Of a stretch of DNA of 64,000 bases, positions 22,479 to 35,084 are shown piece by piece. Each line of letters begins with the position of its first letter. The first letter of the stretch is position 1. The position numbers were made by a program, and so were the translations under genes. The notes beneath the pieces were generated by a model, which worked only from the letters and a program-made list of their open reading frames with translations, did not search any database and was not told the DNA's origin. The DNA comes from Tolypeutes matacus. Taxonomy: Eukaryota > Chordata > Mammalia > Cingulata > Chlamyphoridae. The stretch covers positions 3,022,756-3,086,755 of the forward strand of contig JAKSZT010038955.1 in the NCBI GenBank assembly GCA_026826555.1, in the 5' to 3' direction.

Positions 22479-24904
22479 AAGACCTGGAAAAGTCTTTTTC
22501 CAGTCATATTGCCAATTTGCACTTGGTAGTAATTCCTTGTTGCCAGGGAGGCTCATCCCTGGGAGTTTTGCTCCATGCTGGGAGGAATGTAATGCATTCA
22601 TATGCTGAGTTTGGCTTAGAGAGAGGCCACATCTGAGCAACAAGGAGGCTCTCAGGTGGCATCCCTTAGGCACCGTATAACAATAGGGTTTCAATTTCAA
22701 GAATAAAGATTCATAAGGCTAGTCATCAATAACAAGGGCATGTCAGTGGATCATCCTCCTTTGCCAGACACTGCTCCTGCACTTGGTGGACTTGCTGCGC
22801 CCTTGGAGAATGTGAGAGAGCTCTCCAGGATGGGAATTCAGTATTCTCTCATTTATCGAGTAATTCTCCACCCACTGTGACCCTGCCCTATAAGCATTTG
22901 AATGGTTTTATATACCTTTTATGTATGTTCACCTGAACTTCCTCCCATGCACCCCCATCCCTGACACCCCCATCAATGATCCTCTCCTGCCCCAGTTATA
23001 ACCCTTCTGTGATCCAAAGCTTCTTTAAAAAGAAAGCCAATACAATGGCCAAATACAATTAATAGGAAAATGAAATAATAATGTTGAGGTTAAATGTAAG
23101 AGACAAAATACATGAAAACTTAAAAAACACTAAAAATAAAATAAAAAGATTGTGATATTCAAAAATGGGAAAAAATTTTTAAATAAATTTTTTTGACATT
23201 TTACCTTTTATCACTGCAATATCTGGTGTCCAGTCTGTTATGTGGCACCTTCCCCATCTCACTCCTCAGTGTCTCACTATTTTTCATTTAATTTTCAAAG
23301 AAGTTTTAAGTCACAGCAAAGTCACACACAGAATACAAAAGACTCTCATATGCTGAAACTCCTCCCCCTTTCCTCATGCCATATTAAAACCTTTTTGTAT
23401 GTGGATGATAGCATTGTTATAACTGATATACAGATAGTGAAACATAGCTACTAAACATTGTCAATGGTTTACAGTATGGTTTACATTTAAGACTGTACAC
23501 TTTTATAAATTTTGATGATATTTACCATGTCCTTTGTCCATCACAGTAAGGTAATGAAAAACATTTCCCATGACCACCAAACACCCCCTATTTGATCTAT
23601 TCTGTTCCTTCATCTCCATCCCCCCAGGGCCCATGATGACCCCCTGGCTTGACTCACTGGATGACAAGATTCATAGTTACATGCAACAAGAGGTCTTGAC
23701 ACACTGGTTTGTCCTCCTCTATTAGGAAACTCCCTTGCTCATGAGATACACACAACTGTCTATTTCTGAGTGAATCGTTCCTCCCAAAAATGGGAGTCCA
23801 CCTCCTTCCTTCTCATTGTGTGGGGCTTCATCCACTGATAACACATTATGGCAGGATGGTCCTTCACACACTCCTTAGAAGCCTGTACCAGAGGCACCTT
23901 GTCCCAAATGCTCCCCCAACCAACACCCTAAAGCAGTGACACTTCCTTGTCATATTGCCATAAGAGCATTTCTGCCTCTGTACTTTCAACCTCATACCCC
24001 CAAATTTCAAGTATTCACTTGGTCCCTCTCCCATCTCTCCCCCCAGGATCCTGGGCATTCTAACACACCCTTCCCAATCTACCCACCTGGCAACCCTGCA
24101 CCACCAAACTCAATAATATCACTACCCACCTGTCCTATCCCTTCAATACACAGCTAAACCCTATCACTTTACAATAGATTATGTCCGTATGGTTGGTGGC
24201 TCAAAACTTTCTCTTATCTTTCTCTTTCTTGTAAACCTATCTTTCAGAAAATTTATTTCAGAGACTGCTTAATTTCCTTAATCCATAACAGTGAGGTCAT
24301 ATACTATTCATCCTTAAATGCCTGGCTTGCTTCACTCAATATAAAGTCTTCAAGATTCATCCATGTTATTCCATGGTGTTAGCACTTTATTCCTTCTTAC
24401 AGCTGAGTAATATTCCATTGTAGGTATGTACCACACTTTGTTTATCCATTCATCTGTTGATGGGCACCTGAGTTGATTCCAACTTTTGGCAATAGTGAAC
24501 AATGCCACTATGAACATTGGTGTGCATATATCTGTTCATGCCTTTGCTTTCAATTCTTCTGGGTATATACCCAGTAGTAGAATCACTGGACAATATGCAA
24601 CATCTATAGTTAGTTTTTGGAGGAAATGGCACACAGTCCTCTACAGTGACTGGACCAATCCACAATCCTACCAGCAGTGCATGAGGGTTCCCATTCCTCC
24701 ACATCCTCTCCAACACTTATAGTCTGCCATTTTTTTTAATAGCCACCATTCTAATGGGTGTAAGATTGTATCTCATTGTAGTTTTAATTTGCATTTCCCT
24801 AATAGCTAGTGATGTTGAACACTTTTTCCTGAGCTTTTTAGCCATTTGTATTTCTTCCTTGGAGATGTGTCTTTTCAGGTCACTTGCCCATTTTTTAAAT
24901 GTTT

Positions 24905-27900
24905 TTTTTATTTTGTCTTTTTATTTTTGAGGTGTAGGATTTCTTTATATATGCAGGATATTAGGCTGCTATCAGATATATGGTTGACAAATATTTTCTC
25001 CCATTGGATAGGCTGCCTTTTTGTTTTCTTGATAACATCCTTTGAGATGCAAAAGTTTTTAATTTTGAGGAGATCCCATTTATCTATTTTTTCCTTTGCT
25101 GCTTGTGCTATGGGTTTGAAGTTCATGAAACCATTTCTTATTACAAGGTCTTGTAGATGCTTCCTTACATTATCTTCCAAGTTCTTTATGGTCTTGGCTC
25201 TTGTATTTAGATCTTTGGTCCATCTTGTGTTGATTTTTGTATAAGGTGTTAGATGGTGTTCCTCTCTCATTCTTTTAGATATGGATATCCAGTTTTCCAA
25301 GAACCACTTGTTGCAGAGGCCATTCTCTCTCAACTGAGTGGACTTGATGGCCTTGCCAAATATCAGATGACTGTATATGTGAGGATTTATAACAGAACTC
25401 TCAATTCAGATCCATTGGTCAGTATATCTATCCTTGTGCCAATACCATGCAGTTTAACCACTGTAGCTTTGTAGTATGTTTTAAAGTCAGGTAGTGTGAT
25501 ACCTCCAACATCATTTTTTTTTCCAATATGTCCTTGGTGATTTGGGGCCTCTTACCCTTCCAAATAAATTTTGTAGTTAGTTTTTCCAGTTCCTTAAAAA
25601 ATACAGTTTTGCATTAAATCTGTAGATTAGTTTGGGTAGGATAGGCATCTTGATGATGTTTAGTCTTCCTATCCATGAACAGGGAATAATCTTCCATTTA
25701 TTTAAGTCTTCTTTGATTTCCTTTAGCAGTGTTCTGTAGTTTTCTGTATATAAGTCCTTTACATCTTTAGTTAAATTTATTCCTAGGTATTTGAATCTTT
25801 TAGTTACTATTGTAAATGGTATTTTTTTCCTGATTTCCTCTTCAGATTGCTCATTATTGGTGTACAGAAATGCTACTGAATTTTGAGCATTGATCTTATA
25901 TTCTGCAACATTACTGAACTCATTTATAAGTTCTCTAGAAGCTTTGTTGTAGATTTCTCAGGGCTTTCTACGTATAGGATCATGTCATCTGCAAATAATG
26001 AAATTTTTACATCTTCTTTTCCAATTTAGATGCTGTTGCAGTTGGGCAGTTTGATGTAATTATGAATTCCAAAAATATAATTGGATTGTGCTTGTAAACT
26101 GATTTGTTAATCTGGACATGATTAAGTTATGATTAGGGCATTGACTGGGCTACATCAGTAGGGCATTGAGCCCCACTCCTTGGTGGGTGGGGAATCAAAT
26201 ATAAAAGGCAAGGCAAAGAACAGAGTTGAAGCAGTTTTTGAGAAGCAGTTGTGATGTTGGAAAGAAGGCCCAGGAGAAGAGAAATGAGCCATTCACCTGA
26301 TCACCTAAGCTGACCTTGGGGAGGAAACAGGAGCTAAGCCCAGAGAGAAATGCAGCCCCGGGAAGAGAAGAACCCAAGAAGCCTGAACCCTGGCAAACAT
26401 CGACAGCTGTCTTGCCCTAACATGTGGCAATGGACTGTGGTGAGAGAAGAAACTTAATGCTTTATGGCCTAGTATCTGTGGACTTCTACTCCAAATACAT
26501 ACCCTTTATAAAGAACAACCCATTTTTGGTATTTCACATTAGCAACCCTTTGGCTGACTAAGACAGATGACTTTTATATTTTTTTCTTACTTTAGTGTTT
26601 GAGCAAGTCTTCTAATACAATGTTAAATAGGAGTGGTGATAGTGGGCATCCTTGTCTTGTTCCCAATCAGGGAAGGTTTTAGGATTTCACCATTGAAGAT
26701 GATGTTAGCTTTTGTTTTTTCATATATATCCTTTATCATATTCAGAAAGTTTACTTCCATTCCTATCTTCTGCAATGTTTTTATCAGGAAAAGGTGATGT
26801 ATTTTGTCAAATGCTTTTTCTTCATCTATAGAGATGCTCATGTAATTTTTTTCTTGCAATCTATTTATGTGGTGTTTAACATTGATTGATTTTCTCATGT
26901 TGAACCATCCTTGCATACCCAGGATGAAACCACTTTGTCATGATTTATAATTCTTTTGATATGTCATTGAATGCGATTAGGAAGTATTTTGTTGAGGATT
27001 TTAGCATCTAAGTTCATTAGAGAAATTGATCTGTAATTTTCCTTTCTAGTGGTATCTTTATTTGGCTTTGGTATTAGGGGAATTTTGGCATCATAGAATG
27101 ACTTAGGCAATGTTCCTCCTACTTCTATTTTTTGGAAGAGCTTAAGCAGAAATGGTGTTAGCTCGTTCCAGAATGTTTGGTAGAATTTGGTTGTGAAGTC
27201 ATCTGGTCCTGGGCTTTTCTTAGTTGGGAGGTTTTTGATGACTGAGTCTCTTTACTTGTAATTGGACTGCTGAGTTCATCAATTTCTTCTTTCATCAATG
27301 TAGGCTGTTTGTGAGTTTCTAGGAATTTGTCTATTTCCTCTAAATTATCATTCTTGTTGGCATAAAATTTTTCAAAACACCCACAGATACCCTTTATTTC
27401 TGTGGGGTCAGTAGTGATATCCCCTTCCTCATTCCTAAATTTTGTGTATTTGCCTCTGCTGTCTCTTTATTTTGTCAATTTTATTGATCTTCTCAAAGAA
27501 CCAGCTTTTGGCTTTGTTTATTTTTTCTAGTGCTTTCTTATTTTCTACTTAATTTAGTCCAGCTCTAATCTTTGTTATTTCCTTCTTTCTTCTTCCTTTG
27601 GGATTAGTTTGTTGTTGTTTTTCCAATTCCTCCAGGTATGCAGTTAGGTCTTCAATTTTAGCTCTTTCTTCTTTTTTAATATAGCATTTATGGCTATGAA
27701 TTTCCCTCTTAGTACAGCTTTGGCTGCATCCCATAGATTTTGCTATGTTGTATTCTCATTTTCATTCGTTTCAAGGTAGTTACTGATTTTTTTTTGAGAT
27801 TTTTTTCCTTGACCACTGTTTGTCTAAGGGTGTGTTGATTAACTTCCATATCTTTGTGCCTAATCTGGTTCTCGGGCCTTTACTGATTTCCAGTTTCATT

Positions 27901-28640
27901 CCATTGTGCTCAGAGAAATTCCTTTGCATAATTTCAATCTTCCTGAATTCATTGAGAGCTGTTCTGTGGCTTAGCATGTGGTCTATCTTGGAATATGATC
28001 CATGTGCACTTGAGAAGAATGTATATCCCACTGTATTTGGGTGTAGTGTTTTGTATATGTCTATTAGGTCCCTGTCCTCTAATGTATTATTCAGAGTCTT
28101 TGTTTCTTTATTGATTCTCTGTCTAGATGTTCTGTCTAATGGTGATAATGGTGTATTAAATTCCCCCCCTCTATAATTGTATAGGCATTTATTCCTCCAC
28201 TTATTTTTTCCAGTGTTTGCCTCACATATTTTGAGGCAACCTGATTAGGTGCATAAATGTTTATGATTGTTCTCTCTTCTTGAAAGATTACCCCTTTTAT
28301 TAAAGTATAGTGTCAATCTTTGTCCCTTACAATTTTTTTGCTTTTAAATTATATTTGGTCTGATATTAGGGTAGCTACTCCTGCCCTTTTTTGGTTAATG
28401 TTTGTTTGTAAAAATTTTTCCAGCTTTTCACTTTCAACCTCCTTGAATCCCTGGGTCTAAGGTGGATTTATTGTAGACAGCATATAGATGAATCATATTT
28501 CCTTATCCATTCTGCCAATCTGTGTCTCTTGACTAGTGAGTTTAATCCATTAGCATTCAGTGTTATTACTCTCAAGGAATTTCTTACATAAACCACATTT
28601 TCTTTGGGTTTATGTATGTCATATATTGTTTTTATTTCTC
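24905..28640 (-). pseudogene. L1 ORF2 pseudogene (endonuclease and reverse transcriptase)
   Basis: L1 ORF2 encodes an apurinic-type endonuclease, a reverse transcriptase and a C-terminal cysteine-rich segment used for target-primed retrotransposition. On the minus strand, 28031-27780 translates as the end of the endonuclease (HGSYSKIDHMLSHR). The linker lies at 27734-27549. The fingers/palm of the reverse transcriptase are at 26916-26623 (MQGWFNMRKSINVKHHINR). The catalytic FADD lies at 25995-25984, and the C-terminal part at 25333-24908 (DKWDLLKIKNFC). Repeated frameshifts and stops, plus the insertion between the palm and FADD, make it non-functional. Confidence 0.85.
26033..26564. mobile_element. 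532-bp insertion inside L1 ORF2, flanked by AGATG
   Basis: L1 homology stops at 26032 and resumes at 26565 with the 5-bp direct repeat AGATG on both sides (26028-26032 and 26565-26569). The insert begins 'ctgttgcagttgggcag', has a TATAAAAGG at 26200-26208 and ends 'ctttggctgactaagac'. It resembles an interspersed repeat I associate with xenarthran genomes. The TATA box suggests an LTR, but the ends do not read TG...CA when the 5-bp repeat is taken as the target duplication, so the class is open. Confidence 0.6.
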
Positions 28641-28760
28641 CTTTGGTCTTTTTAGTTGTTCTTACACTCTATTCCAACTCTCTTTCTCCTGTTTTTTTTT
28701 CCTTTGAACATTTTAAATATTTAAAATTATTGTTTCCTTTTGCTTTCATCACAGCAATAT

Positions 28761-29180
28761 TACCCCCCTTGGAACCAACAAATGGGAGGAAAGGAATTTG
28801 CTGGCTGCCATCTGGGCCATGTGGGTGCAAAAAGAGGCATGTCTCCATAGCCTCATCTCATCTCTGATGGAAACAGGTCCTGTGTTCCACAGAGGAAAGC
28901 AGAGGGTCATGCTCTGGGGCTCCAGGTCTATGAATCATCTGGGGCTTCTCCCAGGCCCAAGGTTTCTGTAGGAAGCTGGGCAGCGTTACCTCCCTCTAGA
29001 GAATGGACCTGTATACACAGTTCTGCAGGAGGAGGCAGGAGAGAAAGCACTGCACTGGTTCTAGTACTGACCTGATTTCCATGCTCTCAACATCAGAGGA
29101 ATTCTCACTGATTGTTGTCACAGAGAGCTCTGGATTCAGAGACTGCAGGGCCAGAAGGGAGCTGATGTGCCTTTTGGGGA
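28761..29180. other. VH 5' spacer, no feature recognised
   Basis: Unique sequence between the L1 and the next VH promoter. No gene or repeat identified. Confidence 0.5.
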
Positions 29181-29186
29181 GAGAAC

Positions 29187-29799
29187 ATGCAACCAGGGTA
29201 CCTCCCTCTTGTTCTTAAAACCAGCCCATGCCCATGCCTTGTTTCTCTGAGAGAGGAACCCCCTCCCCTGTGTCTGAGCTCTCCATACTCTGTGCCCAGG
29301 ACTGAGGAAGAGGAGACACCATGAACTGTGTGTTGAGCTGGGCTTTTCTTTTGTCAATTTTCCACAGTAATATTATGGAGAAACTGGTGATGAAGCAGTG
29401 GGAAGAAGTAAGTGTGTGTTTGTTTGTGTGTGCATATGTGTATAACTATGTGTGAATCAATATGTAATGTCTAATTTCAGGAGTCCTGTGTGACATGTGG
29501 TTGGTGGAGTATCGGAGGGACATGAGCCAGCCTGGAGGGCCTCTGAACCTCCTCTCGTCAGTCTTCGGATCCACCTTTAAAGGGTTTCCAGGAATGGGCT
29601 GGAGGGGGCCTTGATTATTAGTTGTATTGGTGGCAGCACTAGGTACACACTCTCCATGAAGGGCCTATTCATAACTTCCAGGAACAATTTCAAGAAATAG
29701 CCATATCTGCAATGAAGAGCTGAAATCTGAGGAAATGGCCATTTATGACTACATGATACATAGAGTGAGGAGAATACAAGGATAACCCAGATCTAAACC
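29187..29799 (+). pseudogene. VH3-like immunoglobulin heavy V pseudogene
   Basis: All parts of a V gene are present in decayed form. A degenerate octamer ATGCAACC (29187-29194; consensus ATGCAAAT) is followed by TTAAAACCAGCC, also found at the 41.3-kb promoter. The leader starts at ATG 29321 (MNCVLSWAFLLSIF) and is 46 bp long, with GT at 29367. The intron runs to an acceptor AG at 29480. The V exon keeps VH3 FR1 ('agcctggagggcctctgaac'). CDR1 and most of FR2 are deleted, then CDR2 and FR3 follow. The FR1 frame is shifted by one base, and both invariant cysteines are lost (the FR3 end reads 'tatgactacatg'). The recombination signal is TAGAGTG (29761-29767), 23 bases, ATCTAAACC (29791-29799). 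It cannot encode a domain. Confidence 0.85.
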
Positions 29800-30290
29800 T
29801 TTACCTTGGGGTGGCTGGGAGGGGAAGCTCAGACCCACTGAGCACAAGGAGAAGCTGCAGGGAGGTTATTAAGAGCTGTTGATCTCTCAGGTTCTGGGGC
29901 TTTCTCTCCAACTGTTTCCCCAGGGAATATCTCTAAGTTGATGTTTCTGTGCTTAGCACTGATACCATTTATTGCAATAGGAGGAAGCACAATTGCATGC
30001 AAAATCAGCCAACTCTCCCTTATGAATGCAAAAATGTCTCTGCTAATATTTGGCAGGTTCAGAATTCTCAGGGCAAACTGATGATTCTTTCACCATGAGA
30101 CTGTAGACCCAGAACCCTGTAAGACATTCTCTGTGATACAATCAGACCAAGAAAGGGGCTATTCCAGGGTGTAGACTGCAATGAATTTCACATTGCTCTC
30201 CTACACACACAGAAGGGTGCACAGAAGACTCAGCACTGATTTGGTTTCCTATTTGTCTAATCATCCATCATTTCCCTCTATGTTTATGTA
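29800..30290. other. VH 3' flank and spacer
   Basis: No gene or interspersed repeat is recognised. The first 90 bp ('agctcagacccactgagcac' near 29837) is VH-type 3' flank. Confidence 0.5.
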
Positions 30291-30319
30291 TACATCTCCC
30301 TTTTCTCCTGCTGCTGCCA

Positions 30320-30480
30320 GCTAAAGGACGATGTGGCTCCTGTTTCTAATACCTAAGGTTCAGTCCCATCACCTGCATCTCTGGTTGTGGCTCAGGCTGT
30401 GGCTCCTGCAGGGCCCTGGGAAAGGCTGAGGGACTTCCTCAGTCCCCACTGGCTGGGAGCCTCTCCTCTGTACTGTGTGT
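30320..30480 (+). pseudogene. Possible clan II VH relic
   Basis: The stretch 'cccatcacctgcatctctgg' followed by 'gggccctgggaaaggctgag' resembles FR1 end to FR2 of a VH4-type segment, with CDR1 between. 'ctctgtactgtgtgtg' (near 30467) could be the FR3 end. Nothing else of a V gene is clear, there is no credible recombination signal, and the match could be fortuitous. Confidence 0.25.
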
Positions 30481-30497
30481 GTGGACTCATGTGGGAA

Positions 30498-30505
30498 ATG
30501 CAAAT
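30498..30505 (+). promoter_or_regulatory. Orphan octamer ATGCAAAT
   Basis: A perfect immunoglobulin octamer in the orientation used by VH promoters, with 'gacctttactaatcatgc' after it. This resembles the octamer context at 32667 (ATGCAAATGACATCTT). No leader exon is found in the next 300 bp, so it is either a promoter whose V gene is gone or a chance 8-mer. Confidence 0.35.
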
Positions 30506-30789
30506 GACCTTTACTAATCATGCAGATAATATTTGATTATTCAAATGGGATGTGGATGCATAGGTTATCTCTATTGCTCTGCAAACTGCTACATTGTAAA
30601 CTCTATTTCCTGTGGCTTCCAGGGGAGCTGCTGATGTGCCCCCAGTGTGTGGCAAGCTCTGGAGCATGGGGCCAGGTCTTTTGAGATATGTCCTATTTGC
30701 ACATGATGACCACAACACATAAGAAGCAGAGTTACAGCTGCATGAAATGACTGCTCCCAAAGGGTTCTTTCTCTAGGAATTCTCATTTT

Positions 30790-32530
30790 ATGTCCCTACC
30801 CTCTCCAAGACTGTCCTCACTCATTTATTCTCTCTCCCACCTCTAAAGGAGAAAAAAATTCCCTTTTTCTCACATGGGCAACACTATCAGGAGGAAGTTA
30901 TTTTCAAGTGTCAGCTTAATTATTCAGGTTAAAACCACATGTACTTTACAAAATATTCCTTCCAAAGATCCTGGGATTCTGGAGGAAAATTAAGAAATTG
31001 GCTTGCATCATAGCAAGGTTTTCATTCTTGAAAAATTGTTGCTTCTACATGTAGACAAATGTATGTATTCATATCAAGAAGAAAACCTGGATTTACTGTA
31101 GGATAAGCCCTGCTTTCTTGTAAATAGGAAGAGAGATGATACCCTTTGTGTTTTATCACCATTTTAAGGAATAATCTCTTTAACAATATCCATGCCCCCA
31201 TTTTGCTATTATTTACACATCTTCTACCATGACCACTCAGAAAATTCCATCAAGGCCTGCGGCCTACTGTAACTCCAGTGCCGTGTGTGAAACAGCTCAC
31301 CCCAATTCTTCATTATGCAGAAGAAGCATATTTTCCCTTCCTACACCTGCCATGGAGTTGGCTTCTTTCTACCTGTACTCAGCAGACATTCACATTTGAT
31401 CCCTATGTCATGAGCTCATGTCCTACTTCACCATATCCAGATACATTGGAGAAAGTTTGATCTATTCTTTATGCAGGCATTTATTCACACTGATGGTTTT
31501 TGAGAAAAATATTATGGGTCAAACTCTGTGTTGGAGAATGTTGGTGAAATGTCAACCAAAATGGATCTTCAGACACTATCAGAGTCCCCTGCCTTCTGAG
31601 CTGAACAAGGAATCTGAGGTCTTGAAGGTGGTGGTTTCAACAGAGCTAAGAGATGCTATTTGCAATAGGAGGTTAGAACCCAGACATGCATGTCCCAGTC
31701 TATGCTCAGGATGAAACTTACTGTGTGTTTGAATTCAGCTCATGAAGCCATCTCTCTGGGTTCTAGGATTGGGAAGTGTTAGTGATTTGTAACCACCTTG
31801 TCCAAAACTCATGATCCTCCAATATTTGCTGACCTTTTCCCTAACACTCTTCTCAGGGGCAAGGCTTCCCTTCAATTCTGTCATGTAGATCAGATGCAGA
31901 GCTAGTGGTACAGGTTTTATTTTTTCCAGTAACTGCACTTATACCACTTTCCCAAAAATTCCTCTAAGATTTGTGCAGGACCCTTTTTTTGTTGGAATTA
32001 TAAAAAAAGCTATAACATTGGATGCATTATTCAAGGGCATGCTATTAAACTTGAAGATACTCATGAATTCTCCTGTATACTGGAGCCCAGGGAAGTGTGT
32101 AGAAAGTGTTCACACCTGTGCTTTAGGAAGGATGAGGCCAAACACTGCATAAATCCTACTGGGAATTCTACTGTCCACTTGATTTCCTTAATGTCTAGGG
32201 AAGTAGGTGTTCACATGGCCATTCTATTGCTGAAGAATCACCTGCAAAGGGTCCAGTGATATTCCCAAGGTCATGCAGCTCTCTAGGCCTTTGCATGGAT
32301 ATGAACAAGATCTTTTGCCCCTAGACATCATGCTCTGTACAACATGTACTGTCACAACCCTCTCCCAGGTGATACTGATTGGGATGTTAGGATGAAGTAA
32401 GAGTGAGCTCACCATATAACGTTTTCCTGAGAGAATAGAGGAAAGGGGAAGTCAGGTATTTCCCTATAAATGTAGGTGAGGGGGAATTGTCATGAGATCA
32501 GTTAATTTTAAATAAGCAGCACTTCTCTGA
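30790..32530. other. Intergenic VH spacer, nothing recognised
   Basis: About 1.7 kb without a V segment, RNA gene or repeat I can name. Short frames such as 31418-31714 look like chance. Confidence 0.5.
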
Positions 32531-32666
32531 CGTGGAGATGCAGATCTCTGGGCTCTCAGTAAACAGATGTCCATCGCTGAGAAGAGTCAGATGTTCTCCT
32601 CACAGATTCTTAAATAGAGACTTAGGTCCCTCAGGAACTTTCCTGTTTTACACACAGACCTTCCAC

Positions 32667-33245
32667 ATGCAAATGACATCTTCACTTTTAAGGTTAATCT
32701 TAAAATTGAGGGCTGCTCCTACACACTGTGAGCTTGACTCCAGGACTCCTAGACCTTGTTCAAAAGACCATGAGAATCCTGTCAATGTTCTTCTGCTTGA
32801 TGGTCACATCTCCCTGTGAGGATCTCAGAGGTTTCCTTGTGGTATGACTGGATGAAGTGTATGATTTTTGTCATGAGTTTTGATATTTTTCTGCCCAGGT
32901 GTCTTGTCCCAGGTTCAACTTGTGGAGTCTGGCCCAAGTGTGGTGAAGCATTCTGAGACCTTGTCCCTCACGTGCACGGTGTCTGGTTCCTCCATCACCA
33001 GTGTTTCCTGTTGCCATTTGGTCCACCAGCCTTAAGGCATGGGGCTGCACTGGTTCTCAGAAATTTGTTATAATAGAAATACATACTATGACTGTCTCTC
33101 AATATCTGAATATCCAGCTCAAGAATGATATCCTTGAACCAATTATCCCTACAACTGAGATCTGTGAATTTTGAGGATTCAGCCATGTATCACTGTGTGA
33201 GAGAAGCATAGTGAAGAAAAAGCAATCAGGTCCCAGACAAAACAT
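32667..33245 (+). pseudogene. Clan II (VH4-like) immunoglobulin heavy V pseudogene
   Basis: A perfect octamer ATGCAAAT (32667-32674) lies 95 bp before a leader ATG at 32770. The leader exon is 46 bp (MRILSMFFCLMVTSP) with a GT donor at 32816. The acceptor AG is at 32897-32898, followed by the V exon. FR1 is intact in frame from CAG at 32910 and includes [14 protein letters not shown] with Cys23. After CDR1 the frame meets a TAA at the FR2 position (after 'gtccaccagcct'), then further stops, and FR2-CDR2 is rearranged. FR3 ends 'tatcactgtgtgagaga'. The recombination signal is CATAGTG (33207-33213), a 23-base spacer and ACAAAACAT (33237-33245), near consensus. Promoter, splicing and FR1 are well kept, so the lesions are confined to the distal half. 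Confidence 0.87.
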
Positions 33246-33489
33246 CCCCTTTCAGGATTGTAGCCAACAAGTACAAAGGTCCAGCCAGGAGCAAGTGCAG
33301 AGGAACCCTGGTGACACCTGTCCTGCCGAAGTAGGAGTTCTCTTGCTCATACATTGTTCATCCTCCTTGTTCATCCTCCTGAGTCATTTCTTTCTATTTT
33401 ATTCATTGAGTTCAGAAATTATCTTAATGTCTAAGGAAATGCTTTTTCTTGGGGTTAACTGATTTTTAAAAAATGCATGTAAATATATG

Positions 33490-34090
33490 AATGGATTTTT
33501 GAGCATAATATTTACTGCTTTATTAAGATACATTTTACATACCATAGTAACCATAAAATATTTTAACTTAACAGCTCAGTTATTTTTAATATGTTAGTGG
33601 ATTTGTGCAATCATCACCCTAATATAAATTTATAGCATGTACACCAACACAGAAGAAGCTCCATACCCATTAGTATTCTTTCTCCATTCCCCCTCACCAT
33701 CCTCTGGCAATCACTAATGTGCCTTCTGTCTGTATGGGTTTGACTATCATGGAAATACCAAATAAATAGAATAATAAGATAAGTGATTTCTATTAAATGC
33801 CTTCTTTCACTTAACATAATATTTTCAAGGTTCTTTCATGTACTTGCATATATATCTGTACTCAATTTATAATTGCTAAATAATATTCCACTTTATATAT
33901 ATGATCCCAATTTTTGTTCATTCACCAGTTCATGGATATTTGGGTTGTTTCCAATTTGGGGCTACTACAAATACTGCATCTCTGTACATTTGTGTAAACT
34001 TCTTCTGGTTCATATAAGATATCAGTTCTCTTGGGTAGATGAAAAGCAATAGAAATGTTAGCTTATAGGCAACATTATACTTAAAAATTT
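33490..34090 (-). mobile_element. Old L1 3' UTR fragment
   Basis: The plus strand contains 'ttgtgcaatcatcaccctaa' (33604) and 'taatattccactttatatat' (33882), characteristic of the reverse complement of old mammalian L1 3' regions. The stretch at 34190-34240 ('gaaagcagcaagagaaaagc') looks like a separate short piece of an old LINE. Confidence 0.65.
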
Positions 34091-34680
34091 GAGGAACTTG
34101 GAAATATAAATTTCCAAGAAGGAAAACACACACCAAAATAAATAAATCCAAATAGATCTACCCCAAGGCACCTATTATGCAGAATGACAAATATCAGAGA
34201 TAAAGAAAGGATTCTGAAAGCAGCAAGAGAAAAGCAAACCAAGCCCACTGTTCTTGGCCCCCCATTCCTTGTCCAGGATTTGTTTCTGCTCCTGGGAGGA
34301 ATGCTCTGCACAGGGATCCTGTGTCTTCTGAGAATCATGGAGGACATCCATTTGCTGGGCTGTGTGTCCAGGGGCTCCTCCCAAGCATGTGGGGTGGGTG
34401 GGTCCTGGCTGCACTGACTGGGCATAGATCAGCCATGTGCTCCTGACCCCTGCCAGTCAGGCCTGTCTCCTCTCATGGGGCATCTGCAGGGCTCCCAAGC
34501 AAAGCAGGGAAAGGCAAACCCAACATACAGGCTCTTGCCAAGTATCAGATTATTCATGTTTGATTTTGGCCTTTTTGCAAAGGAAGGCACCTAAGCAAGC
34601 TTAGGGGCAGCATGGGGGGGCTCTATCCATATTCTCAACAGAGGGATGAATGATAAATTTAGAGTCCAGAGCTGCAAAAA

Positions 34681-35035
34681 TCAGAGAGAGTACATGTATG
34701 TGTGCTTATGTTTGTGTACATGTGAAGGTATGTGTATAGGTGTGTATCTGTGAATGCAAAAATGTGTGTGTGTCCACACCTGTCTGTGAATGTACTTGTT
34801 TGTGGGACATATTATTGGAATAGTAAATGTGTGTGCACAGGAATGTGCATGTGGGTTAGTGACGGCATGTGGGTGCATGATACAGGTATAAGAGATGTTT
34901 GAGTGTGCACATGTAATGTGTGTCCCTATATGTGTACATGTGTGTTTTGTGTGTACATGTGTGTATGTGTTATGGGTATAGTAGATGTGTGTGTGGGCTT
35001 TAATCCCCATGGTCCTGTGTGTACATGTGTTCTCT
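34681..35035. repeat. TG-rich low-complexity tract
   Basis: Roughly 350 bp of degenerate TGTGTG/TATG sequence. It produces an artefactual His/Thr-rich frame on the minus strand. Confidence 0.85.
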
Positions 35036-35084
35036 GTTATAACCTTCAAAACTGAGGAGGACAAGGGAGATGAGAGCCCCTGAA

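Larger units (their letters stand above)
22442..28760 (-). mobile_element. L1 element 3 of the stack: 3' UTR and nearly full ORF2
   Basis: Beginning within the 3' UTR (its outermost ~0.8 kb is missing), the minus strand runs through UTR, ORF2 C-terminus, reverse transcriptase and endonuclease to about 28640-28760. It is interrupted by a 532-bp insertion at 26033-26564. No ORF1 is seen: DNA upstream of 28760 is VH flank. The element is the longest L1 in the window and has numerous frameshifts. Confidence 0.85.

Noticed and set aside
34681..35064. His/Thr-rich 127-codon minus frame
   Set aside because: Direct translation of a TG-rich low-complexity tract.
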